Shown here: positions 38,701 through 42,493 of the stretch, one piece after another
Position numbering within the stretch: position 1 is the first letter of the stretch
How the letters are laid out: every line of letters begins with the position of its first letter
Assembly (NCBI GenBank): GCA_026418275.1
Contig: JAOABQ010000074.1
Span: 1-64,000, forward strand
Reading direction: 5' to 3'
DNA length: 64,000 bases
Source: Clostridia bacterium
GTDB lineage: Bacteria; Bacillota; Clostridia; Acetivibrionales; DSM-2933
The notes under the pieces: model-generated
The model's input: the letters and a program-made list of their open reading frames with translations, nothing else
The model's database searches: none
Told to the model about the DNA's origin: nothing
Translations under genes and position numbers: made by a program

Positions 38701-40423
38701 GGTTCTTCTTAAGGACTTATTGGCGGAAGGGAACCATTCTGTGAAGGTAACCGCAGAAGATATGAATGGCGACAAGGGCAGTCTGACATGGAGTTTCACC
38801 GTCGAAAAGGACCCTGAGGCGCCTTCAAGTCCATCCGGACTTGAGGCCGCATTAAACGGTACGGAAATTACCCTTACATGGGTCTCCTCCAACGACAACA
38901 TCGGAGTTAAAGGCTACAGGGTCTATAGAAATGAAGAAAAGATCGCAGAAGTGACGGAGCCAACTTATAGGGATTCGGGGCTTGTGATAGGGGATGGATA
39001 TATTTACCACATAAAAGCTTTTGATGCCGCAGGCAACGAATCGGCTGCAAGCAACAGGGTTACCGTTTCGGTAAAGGATACCGAAGCACCGTCAGCACCG
39101 GAAGGACTTATGGCATCATCTGCGAAAACTTCCGTAAGCCTTAACTGGGATCCTTCAACAGATAATGTAGAGGTGGCAGGTTACTGGGTCTACCGGAACG
39201 GACTTAAGATCGCTGAGACCGTTGAAGCCTCTTACATGGATAACGGGCTGACGCCGGCAACAAGTTATGAATACTCGGTAAAAGCCTTCGATGAAGCGGG
39301 GAATGAGTCTGAAGCAAGCAATACGGTTAACCTTTCGACCAAAGGGATCAAGCCTGTGATTACAGTAGTTGCACCGGAGGAAAATTCCACTGCACCTTGG
39401 AACTTAAAAGAAATTTCCTTTAAGGTGGAATCTTCCGAAGACACTATCGATATGGAAAGTATCGGAGTATCTGTTGACGGTACGGCGGTTCCTGAGACAG
39501 ACATTACCTATCTGGGAGACAGCTTATGGAAAGTAGCCCTAGAGGCTCTTCTGGAAGAAGGAAGCCACAAAATAGTCGTATCCGCACAAGATATGGATGG
39601 GGATAATGCCGAGCTTACATGGTCCTTCTCTGTGGGGAAAGACAGTGAACCTCCAACAGCACCAACAGGTCTTAAGGCAGTTTCGTTAGAGGGCACCATT
39701 GATTTAATGTGGAGTGTATCCACTGATAACGTGGGTGTGTCGGGCTACAGGGTCTATAGAGACGGAATTAAAATTGCAGAGACGAAAGAGGCTTCTTTCA
39801 AAGATACAGCACTTCAGCAAGGAATAACCTACAATTACTTTGTGAAGGCTTTTGATAAAGCAGGAAATGAATCGGCAGCAAGCAATACGGTATCTGTAGA
39901 AATTTCCGCAGGGTTTAAAATCACCGGAGTCATAGCGCCTGACATGATTTATGATCCGGCAGTAGCAGGTATACTGAAAGCTGGCTTCAAGGTTGAAGTG
40001 GTGGGAACGGATATTACGGCAACCACTGATGAAAATGGAGTCTTCCAGCTTACGGGCATCACCCCGGGAACATACAGCATTAAAATCACCAAGCCGAATT
40101 ACCTCACGAGGGAAATCAAAAACATGAAGGTAGAGAGTGATAGCATCCTGGGAACGCCAAGTAAACCTGTTGACATATGGCCGGGGGATATGGTGACGGC
40201 TTACGGAGAGCAAGACAATGCCATCAATATTTCGGATATCCTGGAGATCATAAAATGCTTCAATACCAGCAAAGGGGATGGAAAATACCAGGAGGATAGT
40301 GATCTCAACAGGGATAATGCTGTGAATATGGCGGATATATTAGTCATCATCAACCACTTTAACCAAGCTGTAAATCATTATCCATTGATTACTGCTACTA
40401 ATGCTGTCCCGGTTTCTAAATAA
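14738..40423 (+). CDS. Giant (8,561-residue) multidomain surface protein with C-terminal X-dockerin II
   Basis: One uninterrupted 25.7-kb frame, preceded by GGGAGG. Order by residue: signal peptide (1-36); polar region; FN3 (about 130-218); Pro-Thr linker (218-295); 17 PPC-type beta-sandwich units (295-2216); two FN3 (2218-2396); alternating Ig-like and FN3 domains (to 3228); CARDB (3229-3341); PKD (3342-3433); four CARDB (to 3878); MG2-like, NEW3-like and CnaB domains (to 4431); beta-rich region; second PKD (5191-5275), four CARDB, MG2-like, NEW3-like, CnaB and beta-rich region (to 6845); helical region (6845-7442); beta-rich and Ig/FN3 domains (to 8390); X-module (8392-8478) and type II dockerin (8482-8550). 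The dockerin should bind type II cohesins and hold the protein on the cell surface. No catalytic domain was recognised; adhesion or a structural scaffold is inferred. Base composition is richer in GC than the flanks. Confidence 0.93.
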   Translation: MRRSVSRGGKKLLTRVVVYVLVFVMILGQVAEVMAAGFGAQIPVVKTQTVPESKGKQVQVNEKEAAGQPENLNSAALQPVRIKPQRQGTKKETKPITLEKVQNPIKVLPDKPKVKAVSSNLEEEKPAATPPAQKPQGKVFLLPSTDKAVSFMWETTGDLTGMKEFRIYRNNEKVGESIDKNYTDSGLTAGESYTYVVKAVDVEENVLWESSPFNAGTAPEPTPTPDGTPTPRPTAVQNTAAPEAAGLPAVTPGATAEAPAATPVGTPGPTVSPDSSVTPKKQGENSAQRNAGTRSSAVPINLGEEVVAEIETIESMDEFSFTPAETGVYSIESSGETNVNAALYNGNDEVIESDYDSGTGYNFYIVKTLQTSQTYRIKVFADTYGGQGTGPYKLKVTKVFTDDYSNENTGAAGLKLDTELPGEINYLRDIDTFKFTPTVSGPYYIESKGNTLLSADLYDNRGNLIAYASSNEGNNNFKIGILLNRAQGYILHVYHTNYDKDDSQYTGKYSLLIQSVSDNAGNDFKTAKAIQAGQDVPGELEVYGDVDVFSFTPIETGVYEIQNTGESGVTGEIYDQDETYLNSNQDSGLGSHFYLAQKMAANQTYYLRIYKSGYRSGSGDAYSIKVNPVFDDHENNENSTSEIRLGSEAGGEINYLGDIDVFKFTPSTSGIYIIESKGDTDTKAALYDSSGSPIANDSGNDKNPNFRLGEPLNAGETYTVHVSHENDYDMDNSEHFTGKYTINVYPSKDDHGNSIEGATEVSAGSETIGNIEIRSDEDYFKFVPAVSGNYIFESTGDGSVGASLYDGAKKYLNSNLNGGKGENFYMRSFLEAGKTYYIGVFCHLGGGAYVLRVAEDKTADDHGNSISAATLIVKDVEAEGEINFPFDYDYFKFVPAVTGNYTIESFGTTALRAWLYTGEYYNVGSGSNKSESDKNFTFYQKLEAGQTYYITVSHENQDTDLVCTGPYKILVSIKEGKDFATASQITTGIPKTVSRGDYYFKWIPETSGTYSIESSGTSASIEGLVYNQSQSLITSNSYSGQGGNFYIRRAFEAGRTYYIVAKSYYWYHGAYSVKIVEDKTLDDFGDTTGSSKGMDLNTEINGAINFIGDPDYFKFTPVETAIYLVDGSCATNLRAELYNQNGAMIASDNPSSHDGKNFSMGLVLKGGETYYILMAHATPDLDYEHTGSYTLKVSFANGADFSTAFEIKEDAETNGAIQNLNEAYYYKFIPGSSGYYTAQSSGSTDVEGGIYDENKKDLSYNWDSGLGFNFYTRCYMVAGKAYFVKVNSYTSKKIGPYGLIIKRDTRPDDVSDNKNEAKEIFYDEETEGEINYVGDVDYFKFTPTISGNYVIQSLGNTDLAGDLYRLSGGQYYQWSSDLDAGSGNKNFYIYKQLTAGTTYCIAVKLQNDDMDFIGTGLYKVKFSILPGLDYSTATELNLGEEFSNEFVNAQEAHFYKFTAKESGYYVFESMGNMNLDGTLLDAAKSIPAFTTGSADGGKGSNFRKRRFINAGELFYLQVVRSSDTTGQYSVKVSADLTKDDHGDRLEEASEILLGQETQGEINSSFDADYFKFVPAVTGDYVLESLGENDVNGFLSDSRGNILESRYDKSPEDKNFLIYRNLTAGQTYYLYVRYTLCDDIDYDTAFTQRKYTVRVREGIDLEGINDETAIHVEEKVENSACFDYSYDLDYFTFTPSKSASYTFEGTGVEYIEARLYDSNRNVVAKFLYNGSNCFKFQYNPTAGQKYVLEAYNAYNGYIGAYKIRIYEGSDDFGNDIQTASQVQISGETKGNMHYAGDVDVMKFSFIADSVYDIKCAGQVPFGAELYDSAGKVIQSGRNTPDNPEVILSQVFLKDRIYYLKIVHQGGKDQLGAYGVSFNINGTPIVDDYGNSFDKAFALQEETEISGTVNYPGDTDYFKFVPEKDGVYAFESFGTSNVNATIYNDFPSYQNSDEDSGVGTNFYILHSLSAGKTYYIGVGGIGNSGKDQYGLKAYRVFDDYGNSGNTAFPIELGNTVNGQINYTGDSDLFKFIPAESGPYIIESTGTATLYGSVVTEYGQTLVDSDNAAGSENNFRLHVYLGKGTNYIRVSHRNKADRDLEGTGGYGIKISAGQDDCGSNFETAKKLELGVEISGSIESKMDSDYFVFTPSATRPFIIKGSGADSLVLRVYEGKQTAYREYSVNNRITPDLTAGKEYYLAVDGRYKNATGDYRLLVEPDTAAPSVPQNLAILSKTPTTVKFFWSSSTDNVRVTGYAVYRDGELIGTTSMYGTTFTDSTVEQGKAHLYTVKAFDGSGNYSGDSNPVGLDNEAPGIPQGLTVTGKGKTSVSLKWSASADNVAVKGYQIIRNGKKEAEALGTSYTDTGLTPDTLYTYTVRAYDRVGNVSEDSNPVEQKTDGDGNVPVIKYFYATRNGNQLRLELGVQDDVGVTKASFAYRKGVEDWISIAVKSVGGTSVSTYYDFNTAALSDGNYEFKAIAYDTSGNMSLEALTTSVIRNTPPQNVTGVKMTAGQLRVDVSWTKVEDPFLNYYKIYRSVNGGEYQLLHSTSLTAYIDKAVQAEDTYTYKITAVDTFNHENTGVLSTPVKVLKDTTPPQINSVLPNKGSTVKGSINVNILATDNVGVKSVELYYSLTGQEGTWTEIGSAGSGTILWDTALLQDGSYQVKALAKDGFGNIGEFLTQYTVDNTAPAVPQLIAVSGERKIGLSWQSLKPSDFNHYEIYRRTNENTAQYQLLASIKENAYEDMKAPLDKDSFYAVAAVDKAGNKSVFSNIESSMPGADVTAPVIDKYEPAAGSVLRKTAVFTVHAKDNVKVTGYSLAFRALKENGEPLGDGAFTQVTVLNNPSSLDNTLFWNTFEEAAGKVLYPDGKYQIKLTAADETGNISEKIQSYQLANDPPKIEGDLFVEAGEWRLIVSWASLQRQDVSHYVVYRKEGKNGEWVRISNYTTSNVYLDSMRDPHKDYYYRVAAVNDIKRESEPTRDYSGDEIISETIKVRSLEQTSNPLILSMRPTEFSRFNEKMNASASVCDTVGVQKVIYEYAYLGEQISSKIDGDEVWQLAGEDLYPQHETQDYDALLEQLLNGGYTPSKGKNEEEFSSKMVIDLKDLAPGCYALKARAVNVGGRESTNIKKFIIDRTAPGNPYLPKVTDPEVGRQLQISWVRNPNDEDVDRFKVFRALENGGPYEFIGETKALIYKDSNLQNGTLYYYIIRAVDLAGNEGLNSMQVSGTPMAKCDLTIKSISGEPAVLTYDRSGKVQAVIENLGPAAATGMVEVYMSKDTVNLKWEKLGEVPVAVSGFGTAEAALAWTPSSTLPSSVSFRTLVAASGEATDANATNNWKEQDVRLNRAPLANMEFPAEMNSADTINFKGSSGSSGILSKDEDGRIVSYTWNMGDGNTRNTSQFNYGYQMPGEYTVTLTVKDNDGAESSKSGKIRIIDTRPDLILEDIQWQPEEPKENDVVQISAVIGNVGKGASKRGFLVSYFIDNKYMGYLRVDDNIEVGKSLVVKFNWVATPGVHVVKLVANDLLDNLKEVRMENNSKSAALTARQVNFADLKMDEIGWTAAGNEIDSESPFAYTAKVSNTGTANAEKFYVSLYIDGTWSAKQLVNNLGPGASQLISFIVKPSEGSHTITVKADDIDAAVLELDRENNVLDAKTPEFKVVYPSLALTPVTWLPGENILTEGTSLTFMTKVKNTSAIDITHSFDVAFRVDGQLVRSVKVEKLMAGSEKELTVRWVVQPGEHKVSIEADPEYTVLASGDRVDIEADIPSLRILYPDLNISDVTWSPLTVKYGETTAFIVRVSNQSVASIFKPFRVGLYLDGKLVGTKTIEGLRGHSTAIIGLEWKPLGTLGTHRVKILVDDTNLLKQEPVSIGVTRAWERDFTILDNLVVEAQPNEESQDEAMRANLYYASDGSIPLSVKVTKASDLKKLIGPESGISAFYRLMKGQEIVRKGFLGFNPATRIFTSELKTSDLDTGNYILVLEAGDGVESKSSTCNVLLLQDSVVEVNIDKQSYQAGETVNIVGRITFRDGTPLKEESAILNLQLEPQLEEPRFATNEKGQQYVQAWHAEHLRVVKTDAEGRFEFKFQTTPQESGIWHLNVYPFQRALGSKATLDFTVWGLTASPSNLIAAGMKNSKFSKIIKIKNSTNGEGGILTGLNAVLIEHGKNSKVIAALDTATLPTTLNPGETASVVMNFSAALDSSDIADYTIRFSSIQGAFAESHIELNLRPAVPFPVTDPKGILVGLKPGETSVQTIKLTNKGMGEMKNIRLEPPKSLPWVTLQNLGKISLLPGESTSFELVIHPLEDTRLGQYQDTIVVTDGKYSTKVVVGVEVSSAASGSTSFVVNDDTGAPVADAEITLVSKEPYIILKNGQEMSGYYNYYGKTNGNGVLEFEGKPLGEYTYTVTAKGLRKVAGTAKIMPMSGASIINVVMETLPVQIEWTVTPTTIEDKYDIKLEMSFGTNIPEPKFAFDRPWITVPKEIKEPMVVEATVVNASLVAITDVYAAVLRENESDMGISIMDGGYIGEIPAHGKARIKILVQPGYYKLKYGFREPKELGIPWNGIILNGKYVSFDEDTGLPINPALDVEVGRLPLYNPGEKTVTVVRTGGGGKYEIEKLSVPEDFEFDYFVDEGDGVKKNEGSGSETYEIVKLKLQQTATLERQAFDATLKVSNGYKASALQNINVRVVVSDKDGNDVSTKNFIIPAGLNGISTLDGSDSLAAGSAMTANWQIIPGEGLGGTEPEGRTYFAKAVISYYLNGKYIETQTAQEKITILPQPKIKLHYYLPHKVIAGQPFRLGVTAENVGDGLAKNLTIDSGNLEITANQAGLLTRFEMMGTSFGSAKDGKFRVNLGDIEPHKQVSGYWTIRWISYEDEEEKPLEGEFRDFKASLSHQDYKGVQLNPLITEVTTEIIGKDNLFAKEGDESSGLTLVDLGNTGMPNYLINLKTGLKLPIYIPDRLRVTKQPTVEEPKLKFEADAPKGNPNDFNSPRYQVMVIKEPFEDASMSAVVREPAVPGDSAAILSHGNYWGDYDNIYIADEIPILSNGEGRTYLSSSYTADFSKGTEVEALESAQWMYVWEKDTATGEATHRKKAIFEDIGHYPDEKEEIPIRAKIINRGKVPESGTIGFYVQLEGSKEEIKIGEGSFKDLLSMQSVYIYERWTPPVGGMHKLIVRILDNNAAKAAMEKTTRVNFRPHADAGADFSAEVLKPAKFDGSRSFDKDGYVQTFVWEFGDGESSSGVSPVHTYQHSGSYKVKLTVTDDNNIETSSEMQVTIKETRPDLRINSITVSPENPAEDQIVTITAQIYNGGYSATKAPFLVGFYADNNYQDMVKVTDFIAPKDKKEVSFSWKNQKGNHMFTVIANDMGHPVKEADYDNNQKSQALDTEASYFPNLKVTNFTWDGPADGETDFNMPILITATVENNGTVDAEKFNLAFFADGELFEMPTIEGLSCTPGKNSITKTVVWKASKPGKHSFTVTADGPLPHIVELDKTDNTVRFESPELKLQKPDIEVEKVLLHPADGSLEVGETLYISALLTNYSPAEVTTGFKVGFFADGTFIGETSCGPVSKGGKVQVNFAWTKPKAGVSKIEAVADERNRIVENSKENNRGSFLLAEPLRFNLPDLVVESVEFLPGNGEARFGDEIQTAVKLKNLGKAAIIAPFKTGLFVNGKLSGSFETKDPVLPGGRVSGTIKWKANISPTSPDYKITVYADVNSSIILLDRSHTKYTASYRVKGALSANFISMNAAYTVKEKPEVSVRVKSTDEAWRTLGDNDGVLTSIQLYPGEPIEGKPQGDPLISGNAAYAKDEGNFKMSLDALGAKLTRGKYSVVASVYGPSYGSLEIVKTIELVDDYVVSVSTDKDTYRLGERIGITGKVLKPDGITPIAGACVKLMVVGEERWNFTAVSDEQGNYHQSFELPTGFGGTYSLNVRAEVDGAVKSGNRVEFSVEGTYMSMPSEKKMAAGYDLEVPVTLTNIGTFISSGISIQKIWSEGADGINAEFLEPLPKQLLSGEAAVLKLKITAKEGAADGLKILKLKLSSNEGYGSEAELKLTIEPPKAIYYVEVDSIAKLANPSNPDIPNNVVTAALRHGEIATRSIRITNNGNAPIKDIEVVSPKKLPWVTLTIMGTDLVLPMNKGLSIRDANAKATVLVNMAPNENVLPGRYEDGVTIKSNAGEMRISVVVNVGAANLGTFVVAPVDENFAPLRAARITLAGPMASGGKNPGTSQNFSGYSNAEGAFKFENLPAGTYTLIIEKEGYKTLTTSMDIAPMVDLTPRECILEKVPLEIKPALEEIKNVLLGGEPNKDKDVVLETKIPAGESTPKLVSSLPGYEFYVSKGLLDDQQTISLKNPSKNQAVYNARVEVLSDDPLVPSGTAVLKYGDVSDSSLEMGYFETGNIKDFQCIIDGTKFFYRAEVKENRSLGQYKVTVPPEVTEENFKAWLLSLSYNQYGFKQVEVLGYDAAARTYTIKVPADSKGKYNAPDGLIQKFYGGSKNFDFTVRISGKVLDEKGEKVEFTSDIPVRVNFFSGDDFGGGTQDISENVLIREAFNEDGEGEILDLSEEFLKDNGLEVKNSFEKAGEGVVSFGLSQKKAMEDEVIRANIAFYNPSETVKMENVRLNVYITNQPMDENGYLPDGAMDATYWFSVEPIGIGEGEADGANVSIKEIGPGSNREFEWNVKTPVSENNRDFSGNYYVYMEYKYELGGKQYKGFTTPRELQMEPSPKVYISYNLADQGNGTYEILVTATNIGSGKLSETLVNAPVIPGVENLRVLYTKSQEGKPLYDSAFVIFRDMEPNVTKRASFVVTGTGLEDWTNLPALAVSSKKVNSKVIVTPMTMQMAAKSDYSELIKEIDKLQTNMDKAVDRISFELGDALNRSTEFVKDQNQARLISSILDMMGSFVDIFNGFKGLYDYAANTKNAVNLFNAYKMAKSSASVSTGNAVTDVSKELLRLAAKGDVTKKVWEIARDVLKDACKALQKLAAASMYQSALSDQTFEKTYEKLSELMEGESYLWSDKKFFENAVKEADAYAKKATDEINPPQYISGAAAKAAVEKARGFFKTAEIYRENSIEMVKGLLDQRSSMGPELRRLVNGVYQAYIRKADNQKTAFSDLVNYAEKFIELEDSSAMAKTLNDWGKSLPMQSGFMGVGDMAKGFQTIFYDSQLEALIKTIPQWQKTIEDAVAKKQDLTQVVQNLTLKQFDYDKLEKFLYEEAPSSPGAFLDEFKAMIDEAPDMTIRDLKNMIRTTLDNAKAIIERYEGNYAPAYYPIDPLMNYVKDLNKKYGYSDGGSTTLKKMWIYKSTGSTFLPMKIDPTDYYKAHTLLSSNIQSGYQDLLLRAEYNQVKGAMMIMDVTAMMYPGMMGLGYDVGSLIVKSAMDNWASSLDSLDMTQREYLRKNVAKVFVATDVAIVNQLYMAKSFKDLIKGIDEFRLIDPPLPVEVQSAVVTDVVMHPEFESGEGKAALTVKNLHTGEITVSPMLGIYTRSGLVDAPKTNPVNIRPGESVKIEIPFSVPRSTLTDAAGYDAVISFAIAEAGTMSIGGVNGPYIAHFFAGTKAQVDARREKFIISQPLGREIKGGEKDETVLNPGQAAKEIRIFLAADQGSKLELHVIDAEGRKVGMFDGGAVNEFQGTSVKDMINTSDYIRILDPKNGPYRIEVVSPSGEESEMYTLQVMELPELGAVPDASFPIFVTSKSKNINFLMSFGETGGQTGISQVQYGVQDLIDGKGNKISKDTFKFVNLDGKPAASTVAAGEGLRICITGTLDENTPDGVYGGTLAIKVKGSNINPDLVNQTGLTSVVSSVYGWSGKTAGNDSALTESIYTIPFILALDKTVPGAPTFDPVEGPYPEDPYKVKMKGNAQAGCKVEFNLDGSVVREITVGKDGKFEEVFFLTSGLHKIAASQTNIYGSRSVPSETVSVTIIGNTSIRPVITPVSPVKDAAAPWNIKEIVFKAEAVEDILNEDSILAVVDGVPVPKADIIGTGNGMWKVLLKDLLAEGNHSVKVTAEDMNGDKGSLTWSFTVEKDPEAPSSPSGLEAALNGTEITLTWVSSNDNIGVKGYRVYRNEEKIAEVTEPTYRDSGLVIGDGYIYHIKAFDAAGNESAASNRVTVSVKDTEAPSAPEGLMASSAKTSVSLNWDPSTDNVEVAGYWVYRNGLKIAETVEASYMDNGLTPATSYEYSVKAFDEAGNESEASNTVNLSTKGIKPVITVVAPEENSTAPWNLKEISFKVESSEDTIDMESIGVSVDGTAVPETDITYLGDSLWKVALEALLEEGSHKIVVSAQDMDGDNAELTWSFSVGKDSEPPTAPTGLKAVSLEGTIDLMWSVSTDNVGVSGYRVYRDGIKIAETKEASFKDTALQQGITYNYFVKAFDKAGNESAASNTVSVEISAGFKITGVIAPDMIYDPAVAGILKAGFKVEVVGTDITATTDENGVFQLTGITPGTYSIKITKPNYLTREIKNMKVESDSILGTPSKPVDIWPGDMVTAYGEQDNAINISDILEIIKCFNTSKGDGKYQEDSDLNRDNAVNMADILVIINHFNQAVNHYPLITATNAVPVSK
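15621..21385 (+). repeat. 17 tandem PPC-like units inside the giant gene
   Basis: Units of about 340 bp start near 15621, 15941, 16288, 16628, 16982, 17314, 17663, 17979, 18331, 18658, 19019, 19352, 19724, 20042, 20389, 20722 and 21070. Each codes for a bacterial pre-peptidase C-terminal (PPC) fold with a GDxDYFKFTP..SGxYxIES core and an LxAGxTYY strand. Odd units mostly carry SGxGxNFY; most even units carry a longer HENxDxD..TGxY loop. The true period is therefore a pair of about 680 bp. Units 13, 14 and 17 are the most divergent. Confidence 0.85.
24761..29470 (+). repeat. Large internal repeat of the giant gene, copy 1
   Basis: PKD (24761), four CARDB (25036-26370), MG2-like VNIDKQSYQAGETVNIVG (near 26750), NEW3-like LPWVTL (near 27555), CnaB (27742) and beta-rich domains. 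The same order recurs about 5.53-5.56 kb downstream as copy 2. Divergence is high, so the duplication is old. Confidence 0.75.
30310..35270 (+). repeat. Large internal repeat of the giant gene, copy 2
   Basis: PKD (30310), four CARDB (30562-31935), MG2-like VSTDKDTYRLGERIGITG (near 32305), NEW3-like LPWVTL (near 33090), CnaB (33307) and beta-rich domains. Offsets to copy 1 are 5549, 5526, about 5560, about 5530 and 5565 bases for five landmarks. In the last part the offset grows to about 5.85 kb, showing insertions or deletions. Confidence 0.75.
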
Positions 40424-40524
40424 TAGACAGAGTGCTCTGTAATGTAATTTCTCTCTAAGGTATGGAGTCACAACCAGAGGAAGTGCATGTTTAACAGTAT
40501 GTGCTCCAAAACATGGTGTACTTG

Positions 40525-40577
40525 AAAAAACAGCCTGGCAGTGATAGCACATTATCATTGCGCAGGCTGGTTTTTTA
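40525..40577. terminator. Intrinsic terminator after the giant gene
   Basis: AAAAAACAGCCTG pairs with CAGGCTGGTTTTTT, and the loop itself pairs further (CAGTGATA with TATCATTG), giving a long stem with a T-run on the plus strand and A-run mirror, so it works in both directions. Confidence 0.85.
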
Positions 40578-40641
40578 CGGTCATTCGTTTAACATACTGA
40601 AAGACTAAAAATGCATTGTAATATAATGATGGCTAATTGGT

Positions 40642-40696
40642 ATGCCCTGGTATACTCTACTCAATTTACTGAGTAGAGTATATCGGGGCATTTTTT
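40642..40696. terminator. Second intrinsic terminator, between the convergent giant and GH18 genes
   Basis: TGCCC..TATACTCTACTCA pairs with TGAGTAGAGTATA..GGGCA around ATTTAC and is followed by TTTTTT. The 13-bp inner stem is perfect. No gene lies in 40424-40843. Confidence 0.8.
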
Positions 40697-40843
40697 GATG
40701 TTAAGGAAATTATGGCGGTTTTATATTTCTTGATGAACAATAAAATGTAAAAATGTAGAATAATATTTGATATCTATACATCATTTGAAACTGGTTTTCT
40801 ACTATGTACAATTGTCTTTGGTTAGTTTAAAAGCTTACAGGTT

Positions 40844-42493
40844 TTATTGGTATGCTTTAAATAGCTTTGTAAAAGACCAGTTTGCATCACTTGCGCTTTG
40901 CCAGAAGCTCAGCAAACGAACCCAGCTTGTTTTCTGTGCAAAATCCAGCACGATTTGAGCGTCTGCCGTGGTGAAGGGAGACCCGTGATCATCCCTGTTG
41001 ATCATAGTAATGATACCGATTTTCATGTTGGGATCAATTTTTTGTATCTGTTCATAGGTTGCTTTTGCACAATTCACCGCAAGCTCTCCCATATTGTAGT
41101 TGACGTCGCCAAAATCGAAGGTCATGATATCGACGGATTCAACCTTTACCCCTTTGGCTTTTGCGTCGTTTAGAAGACTTAAGGTGTTTGATAACAAGCC
41201 TGTCTTAGCTACAGGTAATGTATAGGAGATTTTTAATCCCGGATTTTTATCCTGCAATCCTTTTAAAGCCAAATTACGCCTTGCAACCACAGTTGAGTCC
41301 AAAGATCCGGACATTTCAATATCAAAGTCAAGCCAGCTTACCTTATACATATCAATAACCGATTGGTATTTTGCCTGAAGTGTCGCGACATCCGGGTTGG
41401 ACTGGGCCAATTCCACACTTCCATAGCCACCGAAGGAAATCATAACATCTCCGCCGCTGCTCTTCACTTTACTGATTTCTGCCCCATAGAAGTTGCTGGC
41501 AACACTCCCTCCCACGTCAAATACGGGATTTCCATTGGCATCGCTTACAACAAAAGCAACGGTATAGTATTTTTGGCCGGATTCAGCAAAGCACTTGCTT
41601 ATGCTGATATTACTTCCAGTATATGCATAGGGAGCAAAAACTTTATCACCCCAGGTACTGTTGGAAGTCGGTGTAGGTGTACTTGATGGTGACAGCGTAG
41701 GGGTTGGGGTAGATAATACTTCAGGTATAACAACAGGGTAATCTGCGGTTGACTTATTAAAATGGTTGATAATAATCAAAATATCCACCATGTTGATGGC
41801 ATTATCCTTGTCAAAATCTAAATCAGGGTTATATTTTCCATCCGTTGAGCTTGTGTTAAAACTATTTAAAGCTTGTACAATATCTGACATATTGATGGCA
41901 TCGTCCTGAATTCCATCTGCAGCAACATCTCCTGCCCATAAATCAACAGGACTGTTTTTGGAGCCGATGGCGATATTGCTGTTTAAGGAAATGTTTTTGA
42001 TCTCTCTGCTTAAATAATTATTCTTTGTGATTTTTAAAGAGATGTCTCCTTTGGCAGCTTTAACTTGAAAATAACCGTTGTTATCGGTGCTGCCAGATGT
42101 GTTGCTTCCTGCTACTTCAATTTTAAATCCGGTATTAATTGAAGGGTTACTTGAGGAAACATCCGCTTTTATGTAACCGGATATGGTGAATTCGCCCTGA
42201 CTTGTTGTTGTGGGCGTTGGGGCCGGGGTTAGCATACCATTGAATACACTCCACAGTGCGGGTACATTGGGGGGCTGCCACCCGTCCAAGGATTTGTGCG
42301 CTACAACACACTGATAGGCAATACTGTTATAGATTACAATATCGTCCTTTGCATAGTTTGTATCGGGCTGCCATGCGGGTATAGCGGATCCGGAGCTTAC
42401 GATGCCTGTGACCATAAGCGTTGTAAGCACAAGTATAACGCTTACAGAGAGTGCCAATGCCTTAAACCAAAGCTTTTTTCCTGACATTTTCAT
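40844..42493 (-). CDS. Secreted GH18 chitinase-like protein with CBM5/12 and X-dockerin II
   Basis: 549 residues: signal peptide (to about 37); chitin-binding CBM5/12 (about 39-81; AWQPDTNYAKDDIVIYNSIAYQC type); Pro-Thr linker; X-module (about 102-185); type II dockerin (about 188-252; second loop DFDKDNAINMVD canonical, first loop lengthened); Pro-Thr linker; GH18 barrel (about 281-549). The active-site strand reads SWLDFDIE, with E393 as acid, D389 and D391 present and Ser at the usual first Asp of DxxDxDxE. It should act on chitin or related beta-1,4-GlcNAc polymers outside the cell while docked to a type II cohesin. ATG 42493 has AGGAGG 7 bases upstream. The X-dockerin is clearly paralogous to that of the giant protein. 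Confidence 0.9.
   Translation of the reverse strand: MKMSGKKLWFKALALSVSVILVLTTLMVTGIVSSGSAIPAWQPDTNYAKDDIVIYNSIAYQCVVAHKSLDGWQPPNVPALWSVFNGMLTPAPTPTTTSQGEFTISGYIKADVSSSNPSINTGFKIEVAGSNTSGSTDNNGYFQVKAAKGDISLKITKNNYLSREIKNISLNSNIAIGSKNSPVDLWAGDVAADGIQDDAINMSDIVQALNSFNTSSTDGKYNPDLDFDKDNAINMVDILIIINHFNKSTADYPVVIPEVLSTPTPTLSPSSTPTPTSNSTWGDKVFAPYAYTGSNISISKCFAESGQKYYTVAFVVSDANGNPVFDVGGSVASNFYGAEISKVKSSGGDVMISFGGYGSVELAQSNPDVATLQAKYQSVIDMYKVSWLDFDIEMSGSLDSTVVARRNLALKGLQDKNPGLKISYTLPVAKTGLLSNTLSLLNDAKAKGVKVESVDIMTFDFGDVNYNMGELAVNCAKATYEQIQKIDPNMKIGIITMINRDDHGSPFTTADAQIVLDFAQKTSWVRLLSFWQSASDANWSFTKLFKAYQ

Noticed and set aside
14738..40423. Dozens of minus-strand and shifted-frame ORFs of 60-190 residues inside the giant gene
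   Set aside because: They follow from the length and base composition of the plus-strand frame, lack ribosome sites and have no recognisable protein features.
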